This document shows positions 1 through 9,998 of a stretch of DNA of 38,031 nt, one piece after another; position 1 is the first letter of the stretch; each line of letters opens with the position of its first letter. The notes beneath the pieces were generated by a model. The model was given only the letters and a program-made list of their open reading frames with translations. It made no database searches and was not told the origin of the DNA. Origin of the DNA: Microbotryum silenes-acaulis (taxonomy: Eukaryota > Basidiomycota > Microbotryomycetes > Microbotryales > Microbotryaceae); contig QPFY01000040.1 of the NCBI GenBank assembly GCA_003665825.1, positions 1 through 38,031 of the forward strand, given 5' to 3'. Both the position numbers and the translations under genes were made by a program.

Positions 1-1630
1 AACAGAGAACTGGACTACTGACTGCTGAACGCAATCAAAAACTGGATGCCTGAGCACGTTGCAGTGATCTCTGCGGAGTCACCGGGTCGATTGTACTCCT
101 CGCCGCTCCGAGTCACGCCGACCGAGCTGATGGCATGCTGCCGTGGTCCATTCGGAGTTGGCTTCAACCTTGTAGTTGCATCCCTAGCCTTCTTCTATAG
201 GCTCTTTCGGACTCTAGCACTTGACTTGCGTGTGTAGGAGAGCTGCTTGGGGCCGCATGCCGTGGTTCGACACCGAAATGTTTCCAGCTTTCACGCTAAG
301 CCTGGTCGAACCTGTGCGACCCGCATCCCTCACCCGGCCGACGATCCTGACTGAAAGTATGCTTTAACACTGCAAAGCACAACATCAATTCTTCCGCAAC
401 GTAGAGATCTTTTAATTTGACAGTGCGTTGCGGAGCGTCGGAGGATCACTATCCGATCGACCAGCGAAAAAAAAAGGAGCCAAGTTTGCGCGATCGAGAG
501 GATCCCCGAGTCCTTGTGCGATCTTTCAACTCCTGATCAGAAGTGGAAACTGAGGTCATCGGGTTCTAAGTCTCTCAATCGTAGTGATACAATTTGTAAT
601 ATGCCAGAATTCGAGGCATATGGCTTGCAGCAGTGACCCGTTCGAAAGGACCAGATCGGCCTAGATCATGTGTGCTGCGGTATCAGTTTGGCTTTGTGAT
701 CTCAGTCGGAGGACGCCGGCCGGATCCCGATGAAAATACTGCATCAACCTCGCAATTTAGCACCGCACGCGTATCAACCAGGGTTTTATATTCGAGTGCT
801 GTGAGAGTGAGAAACATCTGTTGGCAGGATGGGCCTGCGAGAATGTGATCATTAGTCCTTAAGTTGTCTCTCGGCTCGGTGACCATCGACCCTTTTCGCC
901 GACAGTGCTGAGTGGACCTTTCCCTCCGCACCCCTGTATTTACTCAAAGTGAAATATTCTGTACCGAAATCAAGTCGCAGATTGACTTTGCTTGGTCCCA
1001 ACAGACCATCATGGAACACGTTGAAGGCGGTCGACTCACTTGTCCGCAAACGAAGTGCCGGGGCATCTTTTCACCGACGACTTGACGGAGGAAACCATTA
1101 CCTCAAGGGGTCTTCACATGATCAGACATTATGAGAAAGCTCTTTCAATCTTTCTATGAATCTCCAACTCGGACACCGCGTTTCGGCCAGCGGTCTACTG
1201 AGATACGCTTCCAGAACACGCCCGGCGTGACTGTTCAGTCTCGTCTACCGATGCGTGACTCATGATCCGCTCGCAGTCGGATCAAAGATCTGCACCAGGA
1301 TCACATGTGTTTCCGCTCAAACATCCCTAGCCTTGGAGTAAAGAATGAGAATAGCACAGGCGTGCTCAGTGACTTGGACGAATCGACCAAGTTACGTTTT
1401 TGCCGCGGACGCCGGCCGACTCGTTCAATGGCCCCTGCGCTGACCTCCGAGGTACTCGGTCTCTCTGGCCCTGAAGGTTTCTCGCATCCTTGTTCAGTCT
1501 TCACAAAGATATGCAGCTTAGAGTTTTGACCGGACTCGATCAAATTGGAGACCGATCTTTCGGCCGAGTGGCACGTGGCAGTCCACGCACAACTTCGGGA
1601 TCTTGCGCGGTCAGCTGATTGGCTCGATCA
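1..1630 (+). repeat. R1 repeat, 3' part (copy W)
   Basis: This is a member of an unclassified repeat family, named R1 here. Bases 1-720 recur almost unchanged in reverse complement at about 14995-15725 and again at about 25272-26000. Bases 640-1625 recur in a diverged form at about 9025-9950. Shared anchors include CAGTGGTCATCGTG-like and CTCGGCCGAG-like stretches and the region around 745-835. No conserved protein is seen: the short open frames (for example 46-237) are repeated only because the DNA is repeated. The copy is cut by the window edge on the left and ends at about 1630, where an inserted Helitron remnant begins. Confidence 0.8.
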
Positions 1631-1658
1631 AATAAGAACAAGACTTAACCAGTGGGAA

Positions 1659-1675
1659 CCCGTTAAATTAACGGG
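1659..1675. repeat. 17-nt perfect palindrome, candidate Helitron 3' hairpin
   Basis: CCCGTTAAATTAACGGG is its own reverse complement around a central A. On the minus strand it is followed six bases later by CTGG, which fits the CTRR pattern of Helitron 3' ends, although the usual spacing is about 10-12 nt. The assignment as a terminus is inference. Confidence 0.45.
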
Positions 1676-1837
1676 AGGATGAAATGCAAATAGCAGGATA
1701 ATTAACAGTCTGCATGATTTCAGCGCAGATGTTAAGAAAACACCATACGAAGTACAGCAAAGATACAAATACACTCCTCCTACATTCATCGCCAAAACAG
1801 CCTGCATGTCGCTTGTTGCCGGATTGGCTTCAAACAC

Positions 1838-3637
1838 TTGTGCAATGAGATCCGGACGGTTGCATGCTTTGTCATTCGGCCCGAGTGCAGCCTTGATTTT
1901 CGGTGATTCGGGGTCGTACGTCATTGTGATGAGCAGCGGAGGCTTTCCATGTTTGACAACCCACGCCATCGCATCCTGGTATCGCTGCGTGATATTGCGC
2001 GGTCTATTCTTGATCATCGAACGTCCAATTTGGTTCGGGGTCAAGCCGTTGATGCCTTGGGTCGTGGTGAGGCGTAGGTTCTCTTGATGCAACCGGATGT
2101 GTTGAGTTGATCGGTCTTGACTTGGGAGTATATCCGTAAATCACAAACTCCAGGAAGGGACGTTGGGTGCAATGCGGGATTGAGAAGTACTCGTCGCGTT
2201 TGGCAAGTAGTGCGCAAAGAATTGTGAACGCGAGACTCGCCACCTCGACCCCTTTACTTGCCTTCGTCCTAGGTGTTCAAAAGTTCAATGTCAGTCTGTG
2301 CTTGCGCCTTAGACAGAATGTAACATCAGAGAAAGAGCCGAAGACGCGTACGTTCACCACCACCATTCTCTTCGTCTCCTTCCTCGCCGTCTTCATCCTC
2401 ATCGTCGCGGTCTTCGTCCTCCTGTTCGTCTTCGTCATCCAAACCGAGACCGGCAAGTGCCTCGCACAATTGGACACCATTGCCGATCTGCTCTCGGTTT
2501 CTGGCGATTGGCAGCCCAGCTTAGCAAAACCCGCAAAGAGGAATGTTGGGGTGGAAGCCATCTTCCCCTGCAGGAAATAGTAGTGGCTACTGGAGAGGCA
2601 ACGCAGACGGATGGAGCGAGCTGATGACTTGGTACTTGGGCCGACCATCGCAACATCGATCACCGTGCACCTGGAGAATAAGGTCTTGACGTCCACGATC
2701 TCCCGTGTTGGTGTCGGACTCGCAGATAAGCATCGCCATTTCCGTGCTTGACGTAGGAAGGTTGTGGGTGCGTCGGTCTCGGCCTGGTAGGACCCACTCT
2801 TTGGCCGTATCCCAACCCGCGCGGGCTTTGGCCGATGCGAACTCCCTCACAAAGCGATTGCCGGTGCGCAACATGGACTCGAGCTTGGTCAGCGTTGATC
2901 TTTGAATGCGAGTCTCTGCGCGTCGGGTCCAAGTCGTGTGTCGGTGGCCTCGGCCGGGTCGATCAGCCATGTCTGGCAAAGGCTGGGCGTTGATTCACGG
3001 CAGGGATCAGGGCACCGAGTCGATGATAGAGGCGGCCAAACACGCGAAACACGCGGCTCCTAGAGTGACCATTCGAGTCTTGTCAAAGTGAGCAGGGAGC
3101 GAAGTGAACGACAGCGCGTTGTTGTACGACCGGGCGTTTTCGCGGAATGCTTTAGCTTCTGTGTAGGTGGGGCGCACAGTTCAGTATGTGATACAGTGCA
3201 GACGAATGTTGTTGGACGGAGCAACTGACCGCTATCCGAGCCTTCAAGTAGCTGTCGATACTCGGGATTGGGCCGGAGAGAGGAGGTAGCTGCACCTTCC
3301 CCTGCGAGCAGCACGTGCTCAAGTGTCCGGTTCGTCCTTTGCACTCCCAGTGTCGAGCCTTGCAGTGGACACACACGGCCATCTGGGGCCGAGGTAGTCG
3401 CGGATGGGAACGTGGGGCTTGAGGGGTTTGAGCGCGATTCGAGCCCGGCGCACCCGCCTTTGCGGAGGAGGTGGTGGTGGGGCGAGCCCAGCGTCGAGTT
3501 GGCCATCGCGCTGACCACGCTGTCCGTTCTGCACAGCTGCACGGCGCGCTCGTATACGTGTCGCAATGCCGAGCTGTGCGGCGCCCAGCAGCGGGCGCTC
3601 GAGCAGGCCCATGGTACGGTGCCACCCTCGCGCCCAA
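1838..3637 (-). pseudogene. Helitron Rep/helicase N-terminal remnant
   Basis: Read on the minus strand in several shifted frames, this follows the usual order of Helitron proteins. First comes a Cys-rich N-terminus with CVHCKARHW and CCSQGKVQLPPL (about 3400-3270). Next are FRENARSYNNALSFTSL (about 3150-3080), VFRVFGRLYHRLGALIP (about 3060-3010) and LTKLESMLRTGNRFVREF. HPSALPLQ follows, then a stop codon where a Tyr is expected, then PLLFPAGEDGFHPNI (about 2613-2535). An Asp/Glu-rich linker lies at about 2455-2370. RDEYFSIPH and SRPINSTHPVA follow, then the Helitron_like_N core with YQDAMAWVVKHGKPPLLIT and RPDLIAQVFEA (2090-1838). The frame decays before the HUH and catalytic Tyr motifs of Rep, and no helicase is present. 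There are at least three frameshifts and one nonsense codon. The family identification is firm; the element is dead. Confidence 0.88.
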
Positions 3638-3724
3638 GAACTTGGCGAGATTGCGATGGCCCTCCCTGGCGACCTTTGGACCGGGGCATAGTAGCGAAGG
3701 TTTGTTCTTGAATGAGTGTCACTA

Positions 3725-4258
3725 AAATTGGATGAGAGTGGGAGGGAGAAAGGAAAGGTTCGAGGGAGTGGCGCAGGATTATTTACGTGGTTTGTTTTGT
3801 TGTTCAGCCCTAATGCCGGTGGTCGACTGCCGGACGGGCAATGACACGGCGGGCGCGCCGCATCACGTGACAGATGTTAGCCCTCGCCCCGCGCGTCAGC
3901 CGCCAGGCGCCAGGCGGAGCTGTGCTGTAGAAGCAATGTCGTGCAAAGCCACGCGCTTGCCCGTCCATTAAATGCAATATAAGTGTAAGCATTGTTTGAC
4001 GTCAACTGAAAAAGGAAAGAAAATACTGGGAGCGCTGTAGCTTCGTTGGAACGGCGCGGGAAATACAAAAGTCACCACAGGGCTTGTACATGACTTCTGA
4101 TCGGAACATGGACACCACAGGCAGGTGCGGCAGACACAACAGTATGCTGGTACATCCACCACAGGCGGCCCTCCGGGCCGCAACCTAGTTAAAAACAGCG
4201 ATTTTAGGTACATTCCTTAACTCACCTTTTTTTTAATAAAGAGGTAGTAATAGGGTAA
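3725..4258. other. Non-coding flank upstream of the Helitron frame
   Basis: No coding region is supported here. It lies 5' of the Helitron Rep remnant, as read on the minus strand, and probably holds the element's leader and 5' end. A T-rich run (CTTTTTTTTAAT) lies at about 4226, just before the R1 boundary. I see no clear terminal motif. Confidence 0.4.
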
Positions 4259-5825
4259 TGTTCGCGCGCGCCAACGCTCCTTTCCCTCTCCCACTCACTT
4301 GCACCACTCGCACCACCTGACTCGACTCGGACTCGGCACTGATCGCACCATGCCACAACTCGACGTCACATGCTTTCGCATCGTTCACATGCGCCATTCA
4401 AACTGCACTCGATTCTCCACTACAGCTCGACGTGTCACCTCAACCCGACTGAGGTGGGCCCGGTGCGACGTCGCACAACACGGTTAACAACATATCCAAC
4501 ATTGCCATCTCCAACACGATACAACTTGAACCGCAACCTGAGAGGGCGTGGTCACTTTCGGCAGTGTGCTAGCTTACGTCGATGCTTCGCTCGAGCGTTC
4601 TCGGTCGCACACGTGCTCGGTCACTACATCGCCCCGATCACCCCCCGCTCGCCCACTCGCTATCCGACCCATGACTGTGGTGAGCTCTACCTTCACATAG
4701 TAGTCAGCTCCCACCCCATTCGCTCGGCTCATGATCGTCTTTGCGGCTCATCACTCTAATTCAGATCGCGCGTTCGACAGCTGTCGACTCGGACCTGTGA
4801 CCATCACCTCGGCCACCCCCACATCGTTCATTCGCGTTGTCGACGGCGAGCATTGCTTCGTTTGCGGCCACTCGTCGACCAATCACTCGAATGCAATCAC
4901 TTGCTGTCACATCTCTTCTTGATCGAATCAAAGAGTTTCACCCATGCGGCAAGCTCGGACTTGTGGGAACCCGTTACACAACCCGACTGATTTAGTCGAT
5001 GTCGAGATCCGAGAGCTTCATCGGCTCGAGCACTTTCACCCCGTCTCGACCGCGCCGCGATTTACTCATCCTCTCGCGCCCGTCATCCAGCTCGTCGAGT
5101 CATCTGTCCGAAGCCACTACATCTCAACTCGTTTCTCTAACATCCCACATTCTCGCTCGCCTTCCTCGGCAATCCACTTACCCGGACCTGCACGCAGGCT
5201 TTCAACCTCGTCGATGGCTCCGACCGATCGACCACACGGCAAGGCTCCCGAGATGTGCCACGGAGCACCCCCTCATTGCTTGACATCTTACTCGAGCTCC
5301 ATCTTACGTTGCGGACGTGGGAACATAAAGTAACGACTCGGGCATCTTGGTACCACTCGGCGCTCGAATCCGGCCTCGGACCTTGACGAGCCTTCGCATT
5401 CTCAATCCGCCTCGGCGACTCGCTCGACTAGCTGGATACGTGCGATCACCATCCCACCTCTGCGACATCCATGTTCGTACACGCGTCAGCAACGCTGGAC
5501 TCGTGGTCAAGACTGCGATCAGTGTCGGATGGTGCTCCGTCTCCACTCGCTTCGCTTCTTGCATTCACCTCGCTTGGTGTCGAGGAACTCGTTTGGCATT
5601 TACTAATCGAGCAAACGTCCGAATGGTCAGTGTGTGCCTTCCCAACCTCCACACCTTGGTTAGAAGTATGTGCACTCTTGCTCATGTTTGACTCTTGATT
5701 TGCTCCACCAGGTCTCAGATTTCCGCCTGTGCTCAATTCGACTCTTTGGACTCCGACTCGCTCGCAACCGTTCCCAGTACGTCTCCCGGAAGAATGATCA
5801 TCGACTATTTCCAATTGAGGATTGA
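4259..5825 (+). repeat. R1 repeat, 5' part (copy X)
   Basis: It begins with TTCGCGCGCGCCAAC, the same start found at 9998, and follows the copy starting there through about 5000 (for example around 4530-4760 versus 10260-10480). From about 4800 it also matches 7085-7640. From about 5240 it matches the inverted copies in blocks A and B (16785 downward). An intron-like segment with GT at 5626 and AG at 5711 is shared with other copies. The sequence is rich in CTCGA/TCGAC. Long open frames are a composition effect and are not called as genes. Confidence 0.75.
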
Positions 5826-6160
5826 GACTATATATATGGGCAATTCCACATACCACATACCACAGACTCCCGAGAGACCCTTGCAAAGAAGCTCGCACGA
5901 GCACCCTGTGCTATTTGACAATCCCGCGCCTAGCCTGCAAAGAAGCTCGCACGAGCATCCTGTGCTATTCGACAGGCCCGCGCCCAGCGTGTCAGATACC
6001 ACAGACTCCCGAGAGACCCTTGCAAAGAAGCTCGCGCGAGCTTCTTGTGCTATTCGACAGCCGCGCGCCCAGCGTGTCAGATACCACAAGCTCCCGCGCC
6101 TGCCTTGCAAAGATGCTCGCGCGAGCACCCTGTGGTATTTGAGAGAGGGGCGGGGGCAGC
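5826..6160 (+). repeat. Palindrome-rich repeat P (copy 1)
   Basis: Four imperfect tandem units carry GCAAAGAAGCTCGC-like cores starting at 5883, 5937, 6022 and 6117. They are separated by CCGCGCCCAGC and ATACCACA motifs. The unit at 6025-6046 contains a perfect 22-nt palindrome with half-site AAGAAGCTCGC. An inverted relative lies at 34925-35118, and both end in TATATATA-GGCAATTCC on one side and TTTGAGAGAGGGG on the other. Having the same two ends at two loci suggests a discrete mobile or amplified unit rather than a simple satellite. No coding capacity is seen. Confidence 0.7.
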
Positions 6161-6204
6161 GGGCAGCGGCACTCTCAGCCTTCGGCCACCGGCGCTCGCG
6201 ATCT

Positions 6205-6227
6205 CCGAAATGGGAAACCCATTTCGG
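6205..6227. repeat. 10-bp stem hairpin with AAA loop
   Basis: CCGAAATGGG (6205-6214) is followed by AAA and the exact complement CCCATTTCGG (6218-6227). It lies just beyond repeat P in a spacer (6161-6450) where nothing else is recognised. Its function is unknown. Confidence 0.6.
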
Positions 6228-6453
6228 GCTTCGGTGTATCGCTGGAGCTGAGGCACGGCAGACTTGAGGACTTGTAAATGTAAATCAGTTTATTGTAAAT
6301 CTGTCCCGATCCCAACTAGTGTGTACATGCTTAATCTGTGCTAATATGGCATTGTGCTTTGAGCATACTCAACTACACTAGTTGTTGTGGCCTTGACGAC
6401 TTTGGGGCGCCCGCGCGGTGCATTGCTTTTTGTCCTCGGGCCAGAACAACTGT

Positions 6454-6836
6454 ACGGACATGTCCGTCCACTTTATTGTACGTAGTGAAAAATTATATGA
6501 GTAGAATCACAACATGACAGCATGGGTATTTTAGTACTCATGATGATTCGATATTGCCATGTCCGTACCGCAGACCTCTGGTCCGTACCGTGACCCCATG
6601 TCCGTCCCTTGTTTTAGGCCCATAATATCAGATAATACTGATGCTGTTGAACAATTATAAGAGTAGAATCACTTTGAATCTGCAAGGAGAACATGATAGC
6701 ATGTGTATTTTGTATAGTACTCATGATGATTCGAAATTGCCATGTCCGTACCGCAGACCTCGTGTCCGTACCGTGACCCCATGTCCGTCCACTTGTCGGT
6801 CGCGATTGTGGACGTGGCGTGGCGGGACGGACATGG
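6454..6836. repeat. Tandem-duplicated segment with a cluster of TGTCCGT motifs
   Basis: The segment 6487-6610 is repeated with changes at 6652-6800. Both copies contain TACTCATGATGATTCGA followed by ATTGCCATGTCCGTACCG and GTCCGTACCGTGACCCC. TGTCCGT or its close variants occur at about 6461, 6560, 6580, 6599, 6742, 6763 and 6781, with the reverse form ACGGACATGG at 6827. The first site is a perfect 14-nt palindrome, ACGGACATGTCCGT (6454-6467). Such clusters occur as subterminal transposase-binding repeats or as regulator sites. No protein-coding frame is supported. Confidence 0.65.
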
Positions 6837-7441
6837 CTGGGAGGTGTCCGCATACAGCCAGCCCACGCCGTTTTGCTCGCTCCAACTGGTCTGTGGCTGT
6901 ATGAATTAAATCTTGTTTATACATCATTACATAAACGAATACCTAGGAATTATCTTCGAATGGTTATTTTGCAAGTCAAAGGCCATGTATAGTGAAAGTC
7001 ATGAACGCCGGACCGTGACGATGCTGGCGCGGTGGTGCACACGTCACTCGATCCTCGTCGCTCCACCCCGAACACCACTGTCGACCTGTGCCGATCTTCT
7101 CCGCCACCCCCACATGGTGCACCCGCGTCGTCAACGTCAACCAATCGCACGAATGCATTCCCTCACATCTCTTTCTTGATCGAGTCGGAGAGTCTCATCG
7201 ACGCGGCTAGCTCGGGGTTTGTTGAAACATCTGTTGCGCGACTCGACTGATTTCGTCAATGTCGAGATCGGACACCTTCATCGGCTCAAGCACTTTCTCG
7301 ACCGCGCCGCGAATCACTCAACCTCCCGCGCCCGTCATCCAGCTCTTCGAGTCATCCGGTTACAGCCACTACGTCTCAACTCGTCGCTCTAAACATCCCC
7401 CGAACTCGTTTGGCAGTCACAAAGCGAACCAACGTCCGAAA

Positions 7442-7543
7442 GGTCAGTGAGTGCCTGTAACCTGAAGGCTTTCCCTTCCTCCACACCGCGTGTTGCAACT
7501 CTGTGCCCTCTTGCTTATGTTTGACTTTCTTTCGCTCCACCAG
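7442..7543 (+). other. Intron-like segment conserved between R1 copies
   Basis: It starts with GTCAGTGAGTGCC and ends with CGCTCCACCAG, followed by GTCTCAGATTCCGGCC. The same borders occur in copy X (5626-5711) and in the inverted copies (16403-16302 and 26678-26577). In three copies the length is 102 nt. This suggests that R1 once carried a spliced transcript. It is a prediction from splice-like borders only. Confidence 0.4.
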
Positions 7544-8822
7544 GTCTCAGATTCCGGCCTGCGCTTAACTCGACTCTTTAAACTTCGACTGACTCGAAAC
7601 CGTTTCTCGCTCTCATGGATGAGTGATCGTCGACTCTTTCCAATTGAGGACCCAGACTTTTTCGGCGAGACCTGCTTTGCTCGACTTCGATCTCCTCTCA
7701 ATCGCCCCCGACCTCAAAACTCGACTCGGTGGGACAGATCCCTTGTCGAGGAGCATGCAAGCTCTCGTCTATGCCGCTACTGCTTCCGCCACCCAAGACT
7801 CGACAATCGCCGATCACTTGTGTGAGGAGGCTTCGTCAACCATGCAAACTCTTCTGGGCGACCTAGCGCCCTGCCCGCTCGCCTTGACATTGAGAACGAA
7901 GGACCACCCGGACTCTTTGGCCAACTGCTCGAGCGACGTTTGCTCCTTTCACTTCTTTCCCTGCATTTCTGGGGTACGAATACTTGAGGATGTGCTCTTT
8001 GATGCAATACCAGGTGATCTTTGAGCTCATATGTGCGTGTCTGAGAACCTTTGGATCTTCTTGACCCATTCTTGCCCGGGTTTTCCTGCGGCCTCGGACA
8101 TGGTTCTGCCGCAAACGACCTCAATGGGATGTTCTTGTATCAAATCCGACATGAACTCTGGACTACCAACTGCTGAACGCAAGCAAAATTGTATCGGAGA
8201 ATGTCAAAGTGACTCACTGGATCGATCGTATTTGTCGCTCATGCGTATGCGTCGCCCATGCCGACCGAGCTGCAGTGACATGCCGCGGTCCGTTTAGAGT
8301 GGGCTTCAACCTTGCACTCACTCGCATCCCTAGCCTTTCACTATAGCCTCTTTCCGGCTGTAGCAAGTAAATAAGTGTGAAGAACAGCTGCTTGCAGAGG
8401 TATGCCGTGATTCGACAGCGAGGGGCTTCCTCGGCTTTCACGCAAAGTCGAACTTCTGCGACCCGCATCCCTCACCGACGATCATGACTGAAAGTATGCT
8501 TTGACACCGCAAAGCACCCCATGGATTTTTCCGTCAAGATTGAAAAATTTCATTAAGAAAGTCCTCCTTTGAGTGTCGAAGATCACTATCCGATCGACCA
8601 GCGAAAAGTAAAGGAGCCGAGTTTGCGCGATCGAGAGCCGACCTCCGAGTCCTTGCGCGACTTTCCAACTCCTGATCGGCAGTCGACATTGACTTCAACG
8701 CAGTGGGCATCATGTAATAGATCTCTCAACCGTAGTCATACAGCTTGAAACATGCTCAAATCCGAGTCATATTGCTTGCAGCAGTGACCTGTTGGAAAGG
8801 ACCACATCCACCTAGATCATGT

Positions 8823-9026
8823 GTGTGAAAGGCACGAGATTGCTCTCAAGCCTCACTGATTCCGAATCCAAACAGAAGGGATCAAACGGTGTAATTCGCA
8901 GGCGAAGAAAGACTACCAAAAGGACTAAGGTCAAGAGGTGCCCGTGGCGCCGCGCGCAAGTAAAGCTTAGGCCGCTGAGGTTGGCTTGAGTTGTCGTGAG
9001 GCGTAAGCGGAGCGGCGCCTTACAGT
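8823..9026. mobile_element. Insertion of about 200 bp in R1 copy Y (MITE-like)
   Basis: Copy W reads CTAGATCATGTGTGCTGCGG without interruption. Copy Y has the same sequence split by about 200 bp, with TGTG on both sides, as expected for a 4-bp target duplication. The ends share only a short AAGGC-type inverted match. It encodes nothing recognisable. The family is unknown. Confidence 0.5.
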
Positions 9027-9998
9027 GTGCTGCGGTATCACTTTGGCTTTGTGATCTCGAAGACCGGTCCCGATGAAAATACTGCCTCAACAGGACCGCA
9101 ATCTAGCACTGCACGCGTATGGACGACTATATTCGAATTTTTGAGTGTTCTGAGAGTGGGAAACATCTATCTGCCGGATGGGGCTGCGAGAATGAGTCGA
9201 TTACTCCTTCCTTGTCTCTCGGCTCGGCGACCATCGAGCCTTTTTGCCGACAGTGCTAACTGGACGATCTTCTCCGCGCCATCACCATATCCCTTTACTA
9301 TTTCAAAAGAATGGTTCTGTACCGAGAAAAAGTCGTCAGATCGACCTAACAGAGCATTGCGATCATCGTCGAAAGCGACCGAACTTGTCCGCAAACGAAG
9401 TGCCGACCGCAGCAAGTTTTCACCGACGATCTGTTGGAGAAAGCCAGCTCTCAAACTGTATCCACGCCGCCAGATACCACTTGAGAGCTCAACTCATCTC
9501 TTCATGCATTTCACAGCATTGCGGTCTGCGAGAGACTGCCAGTGAGATGCGCTTCCAGGACACGCCCGCTGCGGTTCTCGTCTCCCATCGATGACTCATC
9601 TCGACTCCGAGTAATCGGACCAAGAATCTGTTCCCGGATCAGATGTGTTTGCCCTCAAAGATTCCGACGCACCTCGTACACATTTTGAAAATAGCGTTTG
9701 AGTAAAAGATTGATGAGTGTACGAGTGTGCTCAGTGACCTGGACGGGTCGACCTTTTTGCCGCGGACGCCGCCGGCCGACTCGTCCGGGCCCTCGCACCG
9801 AGTTCGGAGGTACTCGCTCTCTCTAGGATCCCTGTTCGATCTTCGAGTCTTGAAGTGCAACAGGTCGACTGGACTCGAGCAAATCGGAGACCGTCGGATC
9901 TCTCGGCCGAGCGCGCCTAATAAGCTTTCCGTCGCCGAGTCCCGCCTGAGTTCAGCCGAGTTCAGCCGAGGTCAGTCAGCCAACCGCTCGACTTCAGA

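Larger units (their letters stand above)
1632..4258 (-). mobile_element. Degenerate Helitron remnant inserted between R1 pieces
   Basis: The interval lies exactly between the 3' end of one R1 piece and the 5' end of the next, and it contains a decayed Helitron Rep/helicase reading frame on the minus strand (1838-3637). A 17-nt palindrome at 1659-1675 lies near the expected 3' end. Helitrons typically end in a short hairpin followed by CTRR and insert between A and T. The left flank ends in A and the right flank starts with T, which fits, but no clean 5' TC or 3' CTRR end is obvious, so the exact ends are uncertain. The helicase half is absent, so the element cannot be autonomous. Confidence 0.65.
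7010..9998 (+). repeat. R1 repeat, near-complete diverged copy (copy Y)
   Basis: It starts inside the unit and runs to its 3' end. Bases 7085-7640 match copy X. Bases 7610-8180 match the reverse complement of about 16240-15720. Bases 8150-8820 match copy W from its first base, and 9025-9950 match W 670-1560. It is interrupted at about 8823-9026 by an unrelated insert of about 200 bp. Three GTTCAGCCGA-like repeats lie at about 9950-9975. An intron-like GT...AG segment is at 7442-7543. No intact protein is recognised. Confidence 0.75.

Noticed and set aside
5826..6160. CRISPR-like array
   Set aside because: The units are unequal, the spacers are themselves related, there is no leader or cas gene, and the DNA is eukaryotic.
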